From: Amycolatopsis decaplanina DSM 44594 | GTDB taxonomy: Bacteria; Actinomycetota; Actinomycetes; Mycobacteriales; Pseudonocardiaceae | Assembly (NCBI RefSeq): GCF_000342005.1 | Contig: NZ_AOHO01000048.1 | Coordinates: 186,001-250,000 of the forward strand | DNA: 64,000 bases | Reading direction: 5' to 3' | Part shown: positions 37,212 through 44,891 of the stretch, in pieces | How positions within the stretch are numbered: the stretch's first letter is position 1 | Layout: each line of letters begins with the position of its first letter | The notes under the pieces: model-generated | Seen by the model: the letters and a program-made list of their open reading frames with translations, nothing else | Told to the model about the DNA's origin: nothing | The model's database searches: none | Program-made: the position numbers and the translations under genes

Positions 37212-37760
37212 ATGAAGAAGCTTTACGTGGTGCCGCTCGCCGCGGCCGCCCTGGTACTGGCCGCGTGCTCCAGCGAAAAGCCGGGAAGCGCCAGCCCCGC
37301 GCCGTCGGCTCCTCCGGCGCAGTCGAGCGCTTCCGGTTCCGCACCCACGTCCGGCGGGGACACCGCGTCGATCGACCCGTGTTCACTCGTCAGCGCGACG
37401 GACTTGGCGTCCTATGGCACGTTCAAGCCCCCGAAGTCCGAGGAGGCCGGCGGAGCCCGTCTTTGCACGCTGACCAAGGAAGCGGAGGCGTCCTCGGAAG
37501 CCCTCTCGGTCGGTGTCGGTGTCCGTGACTCCCAGGGGCTCGACTCGGTGAGCGACTCCGGCAACGGCAAGACCACGGGGAACGTCAACGGGCGGAAGGC
37601 GGTACTCGCACCCAGGCCTCCGGGAGGATGCCTGATGGCGCTCGAACTCACCGCGTCGGCGCGGGTCGACGTCCTGATCGCCGCCGATGACACCGAGAAG
37701 GCCTGCGGGATCGCCGAGAAGGTCGCCGACATCGTCGAACCGAAGCTTCCGAAGGGCTAA
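37212..37760 (+). CDS. DUF3558 lipoprotein
   Basis: A 182-residue lipoprotein. The signal peptide ends in a lipobox LAAC with Cys19; a Ser/Pro/Ala linker to about 50 follows. The DUF3558 domain shows DPCSLVSATDLASYG near its start, RLCTL, and a closing KACGIAEKVADIVEPKLP; the Cys pairs probably form disulfides. DUF3558 lipoproteins are frequent beside type VII-associated genes in Pseudonocardiales. The exact role is unknown. GGGACG precedes the ATG. Confidence 0.85.
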   Translation: MKKLYVVPLAAAALVLAACSSEKPGSASPAPSAPPAQSSASGSAPTSGGDTASIDPCSLVSATDLASYGTFKPPKSEEAGGARLCTLTKEAEASSEALSVGVGVRDSQGLDSVSDSGNGKTTGNVNGRKAVLAPRPPGGCLMALELTASARVDVLIAADDTEKACGIAEKVADIVEPKLPKG

Positions 37761-37772
37761 GGGGGAATCAGG

Positions 37773-39239
37773 ATGACCACGAAGACACCGAACCTGAGCG
37801 AGCAGCAGGTCTCCGACCTTTCGCCCGCGGCACGGGACGCGTATTTCCAGCAGAAGGCCCAAGAGGGCGTCGACCCCAGTGACGGCTGGCTGTTCGGCGC
37901 GGTCAACCAGTTCATCGCCTCTGGGAAGGCGCACCAGCAGTCCCAGGAGGTCGGCGACAAGAACGTCGACCAGCTGACCAGCAACAAGGACGTCCAGTAC
38001 GTCGAGGGACTGGAGCCGTCGAACGCGGACTACCAGGGCTACGACCACGAGAAGCTCGAACAGTTCGTCAACACGAACCTGAACGTCGAGCAGGTCACCG
38101 AGGTCTCCACGGCGTACCACGATCTGCACAAGGCCTTCGACACCTTCTCGAAGACCATGGACAAGGCCGTCACCGCGTCACAGGGCACCTGGGAAGGCGA
38201 CGCGGCGGGCAACGCGCAGGGCTACTTCAAGAGCCTCAGCAAGTGGTCCGAGGCGAACTCCCAGAACGCGAAGCTCGCCTCCGAAACGATCTACGACCAG
38301 GGCACCGCGGCGTCCACCGTGAAGAACACGATGCCCAAACCGATCCCCTTCAGCTGGAAGGAAGAGGTCGGGGGGTGGATGACGTCGAACCCGTTCAACC
38401 TGGGCGAGAACATCGACAAGTCCATCCAGAAGCAGAAGGACAGCCAGGAGGCGCACACCGAGGCCGCCTCCGCCATGCACAGCTACGACAAGGCCCTGTA
38501 CGAGGCCGCGTCGAAGCAGCCGGCGTTCGCCGAGCCACCGAAGTTCGGCGTGGGCGGTGGCAGCGAGGACACCGGTAGGGCCGGTATCTACCAGGTTCCG
38601 CCCGACTCGAACACGCCCGGCCCCGGCAACCCCGGCAACACCTACATCCCGCCCGGCAGTGGCGGCGGGGGTAACGGCGGCGGTGGTGGAGGCGGAGGTG
38701 GCGGCGGCTACGTCACGCCCAACCTGCCCGGCCCCGGCAGTAGCACGGGATCCGGCAGCATCCCGTCGGGCACGACGCCGTCCGGCTTCCAGAACGGGCC
38801 GGCCCCGATCAGCACGCCGGGCCCCAACAACAATACGGCGATGCCGATGAGCCCCATGCCGATGGCGCCCATGATGGGTGGCGGCGGCATGGGCGACTCG
38901 GAGTACAACAGCCGAAGCGGCCGTGGCGGCGGCGGAAGCGGGTTCGGCCCCGGTGGCGGCTCGGGCTCCACACCGGGTTCGGGGTCCGCGTCCGGCGCGG
39001 CCCGTCCCGGTGGTATCGGCGCCGCCGAAGCGGCGGCAGGTCGCGGTATGGGCGGTCTCGGCGGTGGCGCCGCCGGTCGCGGCGGGCCGGGTATGGGCGG
39101 CGGCATGGGTGGCCGCGGTCAGCACGCGGACGGGGACGAGGACACCGAGCACCAGCGTCCGACGTACCTCGTCGAGGGCGACCCGGACGAGGTCTTCGGG
39201 ACCGACATGCGCACCGCGCCGCCGGTCATCGGCGAATAG
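37773..39239 (+). CDS. Gly-rich PPE/WXG-like secretion substrate
   Basis: A 488-residue protein. The N-terminal 270 residues are helical and contain GTWEGDAAGNAQGYF (about 140-155), a WXG-type motif. The C-terminal 200 residues are low-complexity Gly/Pro/Met-rich (GGGG runs, PMSPMPMAPMMGGGG) before a short acidic tail with TYLVEGDPDEVFGTD. This layout is typical of ESX-secreted PPE-like proteins in Pseudonocardiales. The start is ATG with GGGGGAATCAGG. It is the last gene of the EspG-DUF3558 run and ends in a terminator. Confidence 0.78.
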   Translation: MTTKTPNLSEQQVSDLSPAARDAYFQQKAQEGVDPSDGWLFGAVNQFIASGKAHQQSQEVGDKNVDQLTSNKDVQYVEGLEPSNADYQGYDHEKLEQFVNTNLNVEQVTEVSTAYHDLHKAFDTFSKTMDKAVTASQGTWEGDAAGNAQGYFKSLSKWSEANSQNAKLASETIYDQGTAASTVKNTMPKPIPFSWKEEVGGWMTSNPFNLGENIDKSIQKQKDSQEAHTEAASAMHSYDKALYEAASKQPAFAEPPKFGVGGGSEDTGRAGIYQVPPDSNTPGPGNPGNTYIPPGSGGGGNGGGGGGGGGGGYVTPNLPGPGSSTGSGSIPSGTTPSGFQNGPAPISTPGPNNNTAMPMSPMPMAPMMGGGGMGDSEYNSRSGRGGGGSGFGPGGGSGSTPGSGSASGAARPGGIGAAEAAAGRGMGGLGGGAAGRGGPGMGGGMGGRGQHADGDEDTEHQRPTYLVEGDPDEVFGTDMRTAPPVIGE

Positions 39240-39244
39240 ACGAA

Positions 39245-39284
39245 CGAAAAGGGGCCCCTCGCGCGAGCGAGGGGCCCCTTTTCG
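39245..39284. terminator. Bidirectional terminator with 18-bp stem
   Basis: CGAAAAGGGGCCCCTCGC (39245-39262) pairs perfectly with 39267-39284 around the tetraloop GCGA, a GNRA loop. A- and T-rich stem ends (AAAA/TTTT) supply a short U tract in both directions. It ends six bases before the glfT1 stop. This is the best classical intrinsic terminator in the window. Confidence 0.9.
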
Positions 39285-39290
39285 TGGATC

Positions 39291-40199
39291 TCAGTAGCGG
39301 TAGAACTTCTCCTTGCGGCCCTGGCGAACCAGCTTGAGCCACTGCAGGAACGCCTTCGGATCCCGCTTCACACCGACGAAGTACAGCCCGAACCGCACCA
39401 CTTCGAGCGCGCCGATCTTGCGCATGCCCGGCTGGGACAGCAGGTAGCCGCGGTTGCGATAGGTGTAGTAGCGCTTGACCTCGTTCTCCGGGTCCTGCGC
39501 GTGGAACCGGCCGCCCAGCATCGGCTTGAACTCGTCCGAGCCGTCCGGGTGCAGGTACGCGGTCTTGAGCGAGGTGCCGAACGGCAGCCCGGAACGCACC
39601 AGGCGCCGGTGCAGTTCGACCTCGTCGCCGCGGAAGAACAGCCGCAGGTCCGGCACGCCGACGACGTCCAAAGTGGACGCGCGGAACAACGCGCCGTTCA
39701 TCAGCGAGGCGATGCCGGGCAGGAAGTCGACGCCCAGTTCCGACGACGAACGCTTCCAGGTCAGACCGCGCCGCAACGGGAACGCGAGCTTGTCCGGCGC
39801 GTCCATGTTGGAAACCACGGGGGAGATCTCGGCCAGATCCCGCTTCTCGGCCTCGTCCAGCAGGATCGCGAGGACGTTCTCGTCGGCGGGACGGCCGTCG
39901 TCGTCGGCCAGCCAGATCCAGTCCGCGCCCAGCGAGAGCGCGTGCAGCATGCCGAGCGCGAACCCGCCCGCGCCGCCGAGGTTGCGGTGCGAAGGCAGGT
40001 ACGTGAACGGAAGCGGGTAGTTCTCGACGATGTCGCGCGCCGACTTGTCCGGCCCGTTGTCGACCACGACGAGGTGGTCGACCGGGCGCGTCTGCGCGGC
40101 GATCACCTTGAGCGAGTCCGCGAGCAGTTCCCGCCGATGGCGTGTGACGACGACGCCGACGACGGCGCCTTCGGGCAACTGCCGGGTCTCGCTGGTCAT
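39291..40199 (-). CDS. glfT1: Initiating galactofuranosyltransferase GlfT1
   Basis: A 302-residue GT2-type transferase that adds the first galactofuranose residues to the lipid-linked linker. It has VGVVVTRHRRELLADSL, HRNLGGAGGF, the metal-binding Asp99-Asp101 (WLADDDGRP) and an FFRGDEVELHRRL motif. The match to Rv3782 is supported by its position after wzt, with ATGA overlap, as in Rv3781-Rv3783. It acts at the inner membrane face. Confidence 0.94.
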   Translation of the reverse strand: MTSETRQLPEGAVVGVVVTRHRRELLADSLKVIAAQTRPVDHLVVVDNGPDKSARDIVENYPLPFTYLPSHRNLGGAGGFALGMLHALSLGADWIWLADDDGRPADENVLAILLDEAEKRDLAEISPVVSNMDAPDKLAFPLRRGLTWKRSSSELGVDFLPGIASLMNGALFRASTLDVVGVPDLRLFFRGDEVELHRRLVRSGLPFGTSLKTAYLHPDGSDEFKPMLGGRFHAQDPENEVKRYYTYRNRGYLLSQPGMRKIGALEVVRFGLYFVGVKRDPKAFLQWLKLVRQGRKEKFYRY

Positions 40200-41020
40200 C
40201 CTTGACCGCCGTTCGTCGTCGCCACCGGCTCGGGCTCGATACCGAACCGCTCCAGCGTCTCCTTGCTCATGTTCTCGAACGGGTCGCGCCCCTTGTAGCC
40301 GGTGAGCACGTCGCGCAGCGAACCGCGCTGCTTGACGTGCCCCTCGTCCATCCAGATGGCGGAGTCGCAGAGCTCGAAGAGGAACTCGTCCGAGTGGCTG
40401 GCGAACACCAGGATGCCCGACCGCTTCACCAGCGCTTTCAGCCGGTCCTTCGCCTTGTTGAGGAACGCCGCGTCGACCGCGCCGATGCCCTCGTCGAGGA
40501 TCAGGATCTCAGGGTCGATCGAGGTGACCACGCCCAAGGCCAGGCGCACCCGCATACCGGTCGAGTACGTCCGCAGCGGCATCTGCAGGTAGTCGCCGAG
40601 TTCGGTGAACTCCGCGATGTCGTCGACGCGGGCTTCCATCTGCTTCGCGGTCATCCCGAGGAACAGGCCGCGGATGATGATGTTCTCCAGCCCGGAGATC
40701 TCCGGGTCCATCCCGATGCCGAGGTCGAAGACCGGCGCGATCTTGCCGGAGATCTTCGCCGAGCCGCGGGTGGGCTCGTAGATGCCGGACAGCAGCCGCA
40801 GCAGTGTCGACTTCCCGGCGCCGTTGTGGCCGACGAGGCCGACGCGGTCGCCTTCCTTCAGCTGGAGCGTCACGTCGTGGAGGGCCTCGATGATCGGCAC
40901 CTTGGTCTCGGTGCCGATCTTTCCGCCGACCTTGCCCAGCACCTTCTTCTTCATGGAGCGGGTCTTCGCGTCGAAGATGGGGAAGTCGACGTAGGCGTTG
41001 TGCACATCAATGCTGACCAT
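40196..41020 (-). CDS. wzt: ABC transporter ATP-binding protein for galactan export
   Basis: A 274-residue nucleotide-binding subunit of a Wzt/RfbE type ABC exporter, the counterpart of Rv3781. Walker A is GHNGAGKST (64-72), the signature is YSTGMRVRLALG and Walker B is EILILDEGIG. It lacks the long C-terminal carbohydrate-binding domain of O9a-type Wzt. Together with the permease it is believed to flip lipid-linked galactan. It lies 3 bp behind the permease gene and overlaps glfT1. Confidence 0.93.
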   Translation of the reverse strand: MVSIDVHNAYVDFPIFDAKTRSMKKKVLGKVGGKIGTETKVPIIEALHDVTLQLKEGDRVGLVGHNGAGKSTLLRLLSGIYEPTRGSAKISGKIAPVFDLGIGMDPEISGLENIIIRGLFLGMTAKQMEARVDDIAEFTELGDYLQMPLRTYSTGMRVRLALGVVTSIDPEILILDEGIGAVDAAFLNKAKDRLKALVKRSGILVFASHSDEFLFELCDSAIWMDEGHVKQRGSLRDVLTGYKGRDPFENMSKETLERFGIEPEPVATTNGGQG

Positions 41021-41023
41021 CTG

Positions 41024-41977
41024 TCACACCCAATAAGAGACGCGGGAACGGTAATTGCGCATCGCGACCAGCGCGAGGATCCATCCGATGACGGTGAAGC
41101 CGAGCACCACGTACCAGCTGTTGATGCTGACAGCCTGTCCGATCAGCGGTGCGCGCACGATCTGGATGAAGTGGAACAACGGGTTCCCGTGGACGAACGG
41201 CAGCGCCCACGAGGAGTCGACCCGCGCGCCACCCGCCATGAGCTGGTCGATCGGCCACACGATCGGCGTCAGGTAGAACAGCAGCTGGATGACCGAACTG
41301 ATCACCTGCGGGATGTCGCGGTAGCGGGTCGAGATGATGCCCAGTAGCAGGGTGACCCAGCCGGCGTTCAAGGCGAGCATGAAGAAGCCGGGGATCGCGC
41401 TGAGGGAGTACCAGCCGATACCGGGGTGGCAGATGCCGGAGAAGCCCTCATTGCAGTTGCCGGTGTTCAGCGAGTACTGGTGGTTGAGAGAGGTGAAGAA
41501 GATCGCGATGACGATCACATAGACGATCAGGTTGTGCATCAGCATCAGGGTCTGGCGCCACACCGTCCGCAGCACGTAGACCGACAGCGGCGCCGGGAGC
41601 TGTTTGATCAGCCCCTCGTTGGAGATGAAGGTCTCCATGCCCTCGGACAGGCAGCCGCTGATGAAGCCCCAGATGATGAACCCGGTGCTGATGTAGGGCA
41701 GGAAAGTCGCCGTCGGCATGTGGAACAACTGCGAGTACAGGAGGCCCAGGCCCAGCGCGATGACACCCTGGCTGATGGTGATCCAGAACGGGCCGATCAC
41801 CGAGCGGCGATAGCGCTGCTTGATGTCCTGCCAGCCGAGGTGTCCCCACAGCTCTTTGGCGGCGAAACCGGTCTTGATGTCGGCGAACGCGCGCGAGAAG
41901 GTCTTGCTGTCCGAAATCGGCGGAACCGAGGTCGGCGCAGCACCGTCGGCGGCGTGAACCGTGCTGGTGGCATGCAC
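41024..41977 (-). CDS. wzm: ABC transporter permease for galactan export
   Basis: A 317-residue ABC-2 type permease, the counterpart of Rv3783. About 65 N-terminal residues are cytoplasmic; then come a RYRRSVIGPFWITI amphipathic segment, six helices, and FYLTPIVWPIDQL near the fifth helix, as in Wzm/RfbD proteins. The GTG start at 41977 lacks a good ribosome site, so a start slightly further in is possible. It is the first gene of the wzm-wzt-glfT1 operon and is divergent from the pseudaminic acid island. Confidence 0.9.
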   Translation of the reverse strand: MHATSTVHAADGAAPTSVPPISDSKTFSRAFADIKTGFAAKELWGHLGWQDIKQRYRRSVIGPFWITISQGVIALGLGLLYSQLFHMPTATFLPYISTGFIIWGFISGCLSEGMETFISNEGLIKQLPAPLSVYVLRTVWRQTLMLMHNLIVYVIVIAIFFTSLNHQYSLNTGNCNEGFSGICHPGIGWYSLSAIPGFFMLALNAGWVTLLLGIISTRYRDIPQVISSVIQLLFYLTPIVWPIDQLMAGGARVDSSWALPFVHGNPLFHFIQIVRAPLIGQAVSINSWYVVLGFTVIGWILALVAMRNYRSRVSYWV

Positions 41978-42078
41978 GGGAACGAGGGTACCGATGGGGC
42001 CGATGATGCCTGGGACGCCCCGCCCCGACCACGGAAAGCTACCGATGGCTTCGCACTCGAACGCGGTGCGTGTGCTGG

Positions 42079-42084
42079 TATTTT
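42079..42084 (+). promoter_or_regulatory. Candidate extended -10 of the pseudaminic acid island
   Basis: TGG-TATTTT (42076-42084) resembles an extended -10 element. Transcription would start about at the ATG 42093, which has no ribosome site, so the first gene may be leaderless, a common state in actinobacteria. Confidence 0.35.
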
Positions 42085-42092
42085 CTGCCCTC

Positions 42093-42752
42093 ATGACTGC
42101 TGCACTCGGCGAGGCGAGCCTGATGGTCAATCTGCTCGCCGCTTACGCCGACCGGCCGGAGCCCCGTTCGGTGGCCGTGGTCGGGAATCAGCCGCTTCCG
42201 CCGGACCCCCGGCGGGCGAAGGCCATCGACGCCTGTGACCTCGTGATCCGCGTGAACGGCTTCGTCGTGGACGAGCCGGGTGGCCCCGAGACCGTCGGCA
42301 GCCGGGTGCACGTGGTCGTGTTCAACCGTGCCGTCCGCGCCACCAAGCATGTCTTCCGTGACTACCGCAAGCGGCTCTACCTGCTGGTCGAGCCGGGCCG
42401 GATGCACTGGGAGCCCGAAGACATCCCGGGCTGGTGGCCCGGTGACCTCGGCTTCGTGCCGGTGCCGAACCGCGAGGTCGTCCTGCCGCTTTCGGACGCT
42501 CTCGGCCTGCCGAGCCGCGAAGAGGGCCTGTGGTCGACCACCGGGACGCTGGCCGCCTGGATCGCGCGCACGTCGTTCCCGCACGCCAGCCTGGTCCTGT
42601 CCGGTTTCTCGTTCATCGACGACCCGGTCCAGACCCACTGGGAGCACGCCGCGGGCGACTCCTGCATCGTCGGACCCGAACACCGGATCGCCGCCGAGGG
42701 CAGGCTGCTGGACTCGTGGACGAAGACCGGCGAAACCGAACTCCTGCGCTGA
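42093..42752 (+). CDS. GT29-like glycosyltransferase, putative pseudaminyltransferase
   Basis: A protein of about 219 residues. The N-terminal part reads SVAVVGNQPLPP...AIDACDLVIRVNGF, which closely follows the large sialyl motif of GT29 sialyltransferases (VVGN, then ID.xDxVIRxN). A second segment WSTTGTLAAWIAR with HASLVLSGFSF and a late GPEHRIAAEGRLL could correspond to the small and VS motifs, with the HxxE in the latter. It precedes the pseudaminic acid genes, so it is a good candidate for moving CMP-pseudaminic acid to a glycan. ATG 42123, with GGCGAGG upstream, is the other start. Confidence 0.65.
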   Translation: MTAALGEASLMVNLLAAYADRPEPRSVAVVGNQPLPPDPRRAKAIDACDLVIRVNGFVVDEPGGPETVGSRVHVVVFNRAVRATKHVFRDYRKRLYLLVEPGRMHWEPEDIPGWWPGDLGFVPVPNREVVLPLSDALGLPSREEGLWSTTGTLAAWIARTSFPHASLVLSGFSFIDDPVQTHWEHAAGDSCIVGPEHRIAAEGRLLDSWTKTGETELLR

Positions 42753-42787
42753 ACTCCCAGCCAGCCCACCCCGAGAAGGAACACCCC

Positions 42788-43222
42788 ATGGCAGTGCAGA
42801 AACTCCGCAGCGGCGTGATCGGCCGGATCGCCCGGCTCATCGACTTCCGGATCGACGAGCGGCTCCGCGACCTCAACGGGCGCGTCAACGATCTCGAACA
42901 CGCCACCGCGGACCACCGCCGCCGGCTCGACGGCGCCGAGAGCGGCCTCGAGCACGCGCGTGGCGACCTGCGCTGGACCCGCGCCGAGCTGGACCGCCTG
43001 ATCCCGAGCGTCGCGGCCCAGGAGGCCCAGCTGGAGGATCTGCGCGAGTCACTGTCGCTGCCGGTGCACGCCGACAAGCCCGAACTGGCCGAGGCGCGCA
43101 GCCTGATCCAGGAGATCCAGCGCCAGCACGCTCAGATCCGCGTCCGGCTCGCCGGTATCGCCCGGTACGAGGACCGGCTGCGCCGTCTGGAAGACACCAT
43201 CACCGTCCCGGCAGGCGAATGA
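42788..43222 (+). CDS. Coiled-coil protein of the pseudaminic acid island
   Basis: A 144-residue soluble protein, almost wholly charged helix with heptad patterns (RLRDLNGRVNDLEHATADHR, ELDRLIPSV, RLRRLEDTI). No signal peptide and no known domain. AAGGA precedes the ATG. It sits between the GT29-like gene and pseH and overlaps pseH by ATGA, so it is made with the Pse enzymes. It may be a scaffold or polymer-length factor; that is a guess. Confidence 0.65.
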   Translation: MAVQKLRSGVIGRIARLIDFRIDERLRDLNGRVNDLEHATADHRRRLDGAESGLEHARGDLRWTRAELDRLIPSVAAQEAQLEDLRESLSLPVHADKPELAEARSLIQEIQRQHAQIRVRLAGIARYEDRLRRLEDTITVPAGE

Positions 43223-43737
43223 CCGGCCTGCTGGTCGAAGCCGGGGAAGACGATCTCGACCGGATCCGGCGGTGGCGCAACCACCCGTCGGTCCGCCGGG
43301 TCAGTTTCACCACGCACGAGATCGGTGTCGAGGAACACCGCGCCTGGTTCGATGCGGTCCGCGCGGACCCGAGCCGTCGTGTACTCGTCTACCGGCACGG
43401 CGGGGTGCCCGCCGGTGTCGTGCTGTTCAGCGACATCGACCCCGAGGCCGGAAGCGCGGAATGGCACTTCTACCTGGACGTCGAGGGCCTCGGCCGGGAA
43501 ATCCTCCCCGCCTGGTTGAAGCTGGAGGGTGCCGCCGTCGATCACGGCTTCGACGTACTCGGTCTGAGCCTGCTCGGTGGTGCGACGCTCGCGGACAACC
43601 GGCAGGTCCTGCAGCTGCACAAGCGATTCGGCTTCACCGAAACACGCAGGTATGTTCGAGAGATCGACGGTGAGCCGCGCGAGGTCGTCTGGACCGAACT
43701 GCGTGCCGCCGACCGCCGGACCAGGAAGAAGAGGTAG
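43219..43737 (+). CDS. pseH: GNAT N-acetyltransferase, PseH-like
   Basis: A 172-residue GNAT protein matching PseH, which N-acetylates UDP-4-amino-4,6-dideoxy-L-AltNAc. It has IRRWRNHPSVRRVSF at the start, GSAEWHFYLD as the core strand and LHKRFGFTETRRYVREIDG at the C-terminus. The position directly before pseI and among pseBCFG supports the assignment. The start is fixed by an ATGA overlap. Confidence 0.88.
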   Translation: MTGLLVEAGEDDLDRIRRWRNHPSVRRVSFTTHEIGVEEHRAWFDAVRADPSRRVLVYRHGGVPAGVVLFSDIDPEAGSAEWHFYLDVEGLGREILPAWLKLEGAAVDHGFDVLGLSLLGGATLADNRQVLQLHKRFGFTETRRYVREIDGEPREVVWTELRAADRRTRKKR

Positions 43738-43747
43738 TCCCACCCCG

Positions 43748-44803
43748 ATGACCGCCAGCGAGGTACGCATCGGCGCACATGTCCTCTCGACGGCGCATCC
43801 GCCGTTCGTGATCGCCGAAATGTCCGGTAACCACAACGGTGACCTCGGCCGGGCATTGGAGATCGTCGACGCGATCGCCGAAACCGGCGCGCAGGCGGTC
43901 AAGCTGCAGACCTATCGGCCGGACACGATCACCATCGACGTGGACACCCCGGACTTCCGGATCGGCGACTCGCATTCGCTGTGGGGTGGCGAGAACCTTT
44001 ACAAGCTCTACGAGCGCGCCCACACCCCGTGGGAATGGCACGAGCCGCTGTTCGAGCGCGCCCGCGCCCACGGCCTCGAGATCTTCTCCAGCCCGTTCGA
44101 CCCCACCGCGGTCGACCTGCTGGAGTCGCTGGACGCGCCCGCGTACAAGATCGCGTCGTCGGAGATCGTCGACCTGCCGCTGATCGAACTGTGCGCGAAG
44201 ACCGGCAAACCGCTGATCATCTCGACCGGGATGGCCAGCGTCGCCGAGATCGACGCGGCGGTGCGGACCGCGCGTGAGGCGGGCAACGACCAGATCGTCG
44301 TGCTCGGCTGCACCGCCAGTTACCCGGCGTCGCCCGCCGAGAGCAACCTGCGTGGCCTGCCCGTCCTGGCGGGCGTGACCGGGACGCTCGTCGGCCTGTC
44401 GGACCACACGCCCGGCATCGGCGCCCCGCTGGCCGCCGTCGCGCTCGGCGCCGTCGCCATCGAGAAGCACGTGACGCTGGCCAGGAACGACGGTGGCGTC
44501 GACTCGGAGTTCTCCCTGGAGCCCGCCGAACTGGCCGCGCTGGTCACCGAATCGCACCGCGCGTGGGAGGCGCTGGGCGCCGCGGTGATCGGGCCACGTG
44601 AAAGCGAGAAGGAAGGCCTGCGGTTCCGCCGTTCCCTTTACGTCGTCGAGGATGTACGCGCAGGGGATACCGTGACGCGGGAGAACGTCCGCTCGATCCG
44701 GCCCGCCGGTGGGTTGGCGCCGGCCGAAATCGTGAACGTGCTCGGCCGTACGTTTTCCTCCGACGTCCCGAAGGGCACTGCGCTCACCTGGGGCCTGATC
44801 TAG
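43748..44803 (+). CDS. pseI: Pseudaminic acid synthase
   Basis: A 351-residue NeuB-family synthase that condenses phosphoenolpyruvate with the 6-deoxy-diacetamido hexose. The N-terminal motif FVIAEMSGNHNGDL is typical of PseI rather than NeuB. Further motifs are AVKLQTYRPDTIT, SSPFDPTAVDLLE, KIASSEIVDLPLI, LSDHTPGIGA and EKHVTLARNDGGVDSEFSL. A C-terminal SAF (antifreeze-like) domain (about 290-351) completes it. The start is ATG 43748. Confidence 0.93.
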   Translation: MTASEVRIGAHVLSTAHPPFVIAEMSGNHNGDLGRALEIVDAIAETGAQAVKLQTYRPDTITIDVDTPDFRIGDSHSLWGGENLYKLYERAHTPWEWHEPLFERARAHGLEIFSSPFDPTAVDLLESLDAPAYKIASSEIVDLPLIELCAKTGKPLIISTGMASVAEIDAAVRTAREAGNDQIVVLGCTASYPASPAESNLRGLPVLAGVTGTLVGLSDHTPGIGAPLAAVALGAVAIEKHVTLARNDGGVDSEFSLEPAELAALVTESHRAWEALGAAVIGPRESEKEGLRFRRSLYVVEDVRAGDTVTRENVRSIRPAGGLAPAEIVNVLGRTFSSDVPKGTALTWGLI

Positions 44804-44810
44804 CGAGGGG

Positions 44811-44887
44811 CTGAAGGGGACTTTCGCCGCATGCGATGCGACGAAAGCGCCCTTCACCGCGTCTTACGCGGCTTTGGTCCCCTTCAG
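44811..44887. terminator. Compound palindrome between pseI and pseC
   Basis: Outer arms CTGAAGGGGAC (44811-44821) and GTCCCCTTCAG (44877-44887) enclose two further hairpins, CTTTCG/CGAAAG (44821-44826, 44842-44847) and CCGCG-TCTTA-CGCGG (44857-44871). The outer arm can only use part of the shared base 44821 at a time. It lies between the convergent pse genes and probably ends both transcripts. Confidence 0.7.
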
Positions 44888-44891
44888 TCAC

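Noticed and set aside
38640..39125. A DNA tandem repeat in the GGC-rich stretch
   Set aside because: It is the low-complexity Gly/Pro/Met-rich C-terminus of the secretion substrate gene; the codons vary and no unit repeats exactly.
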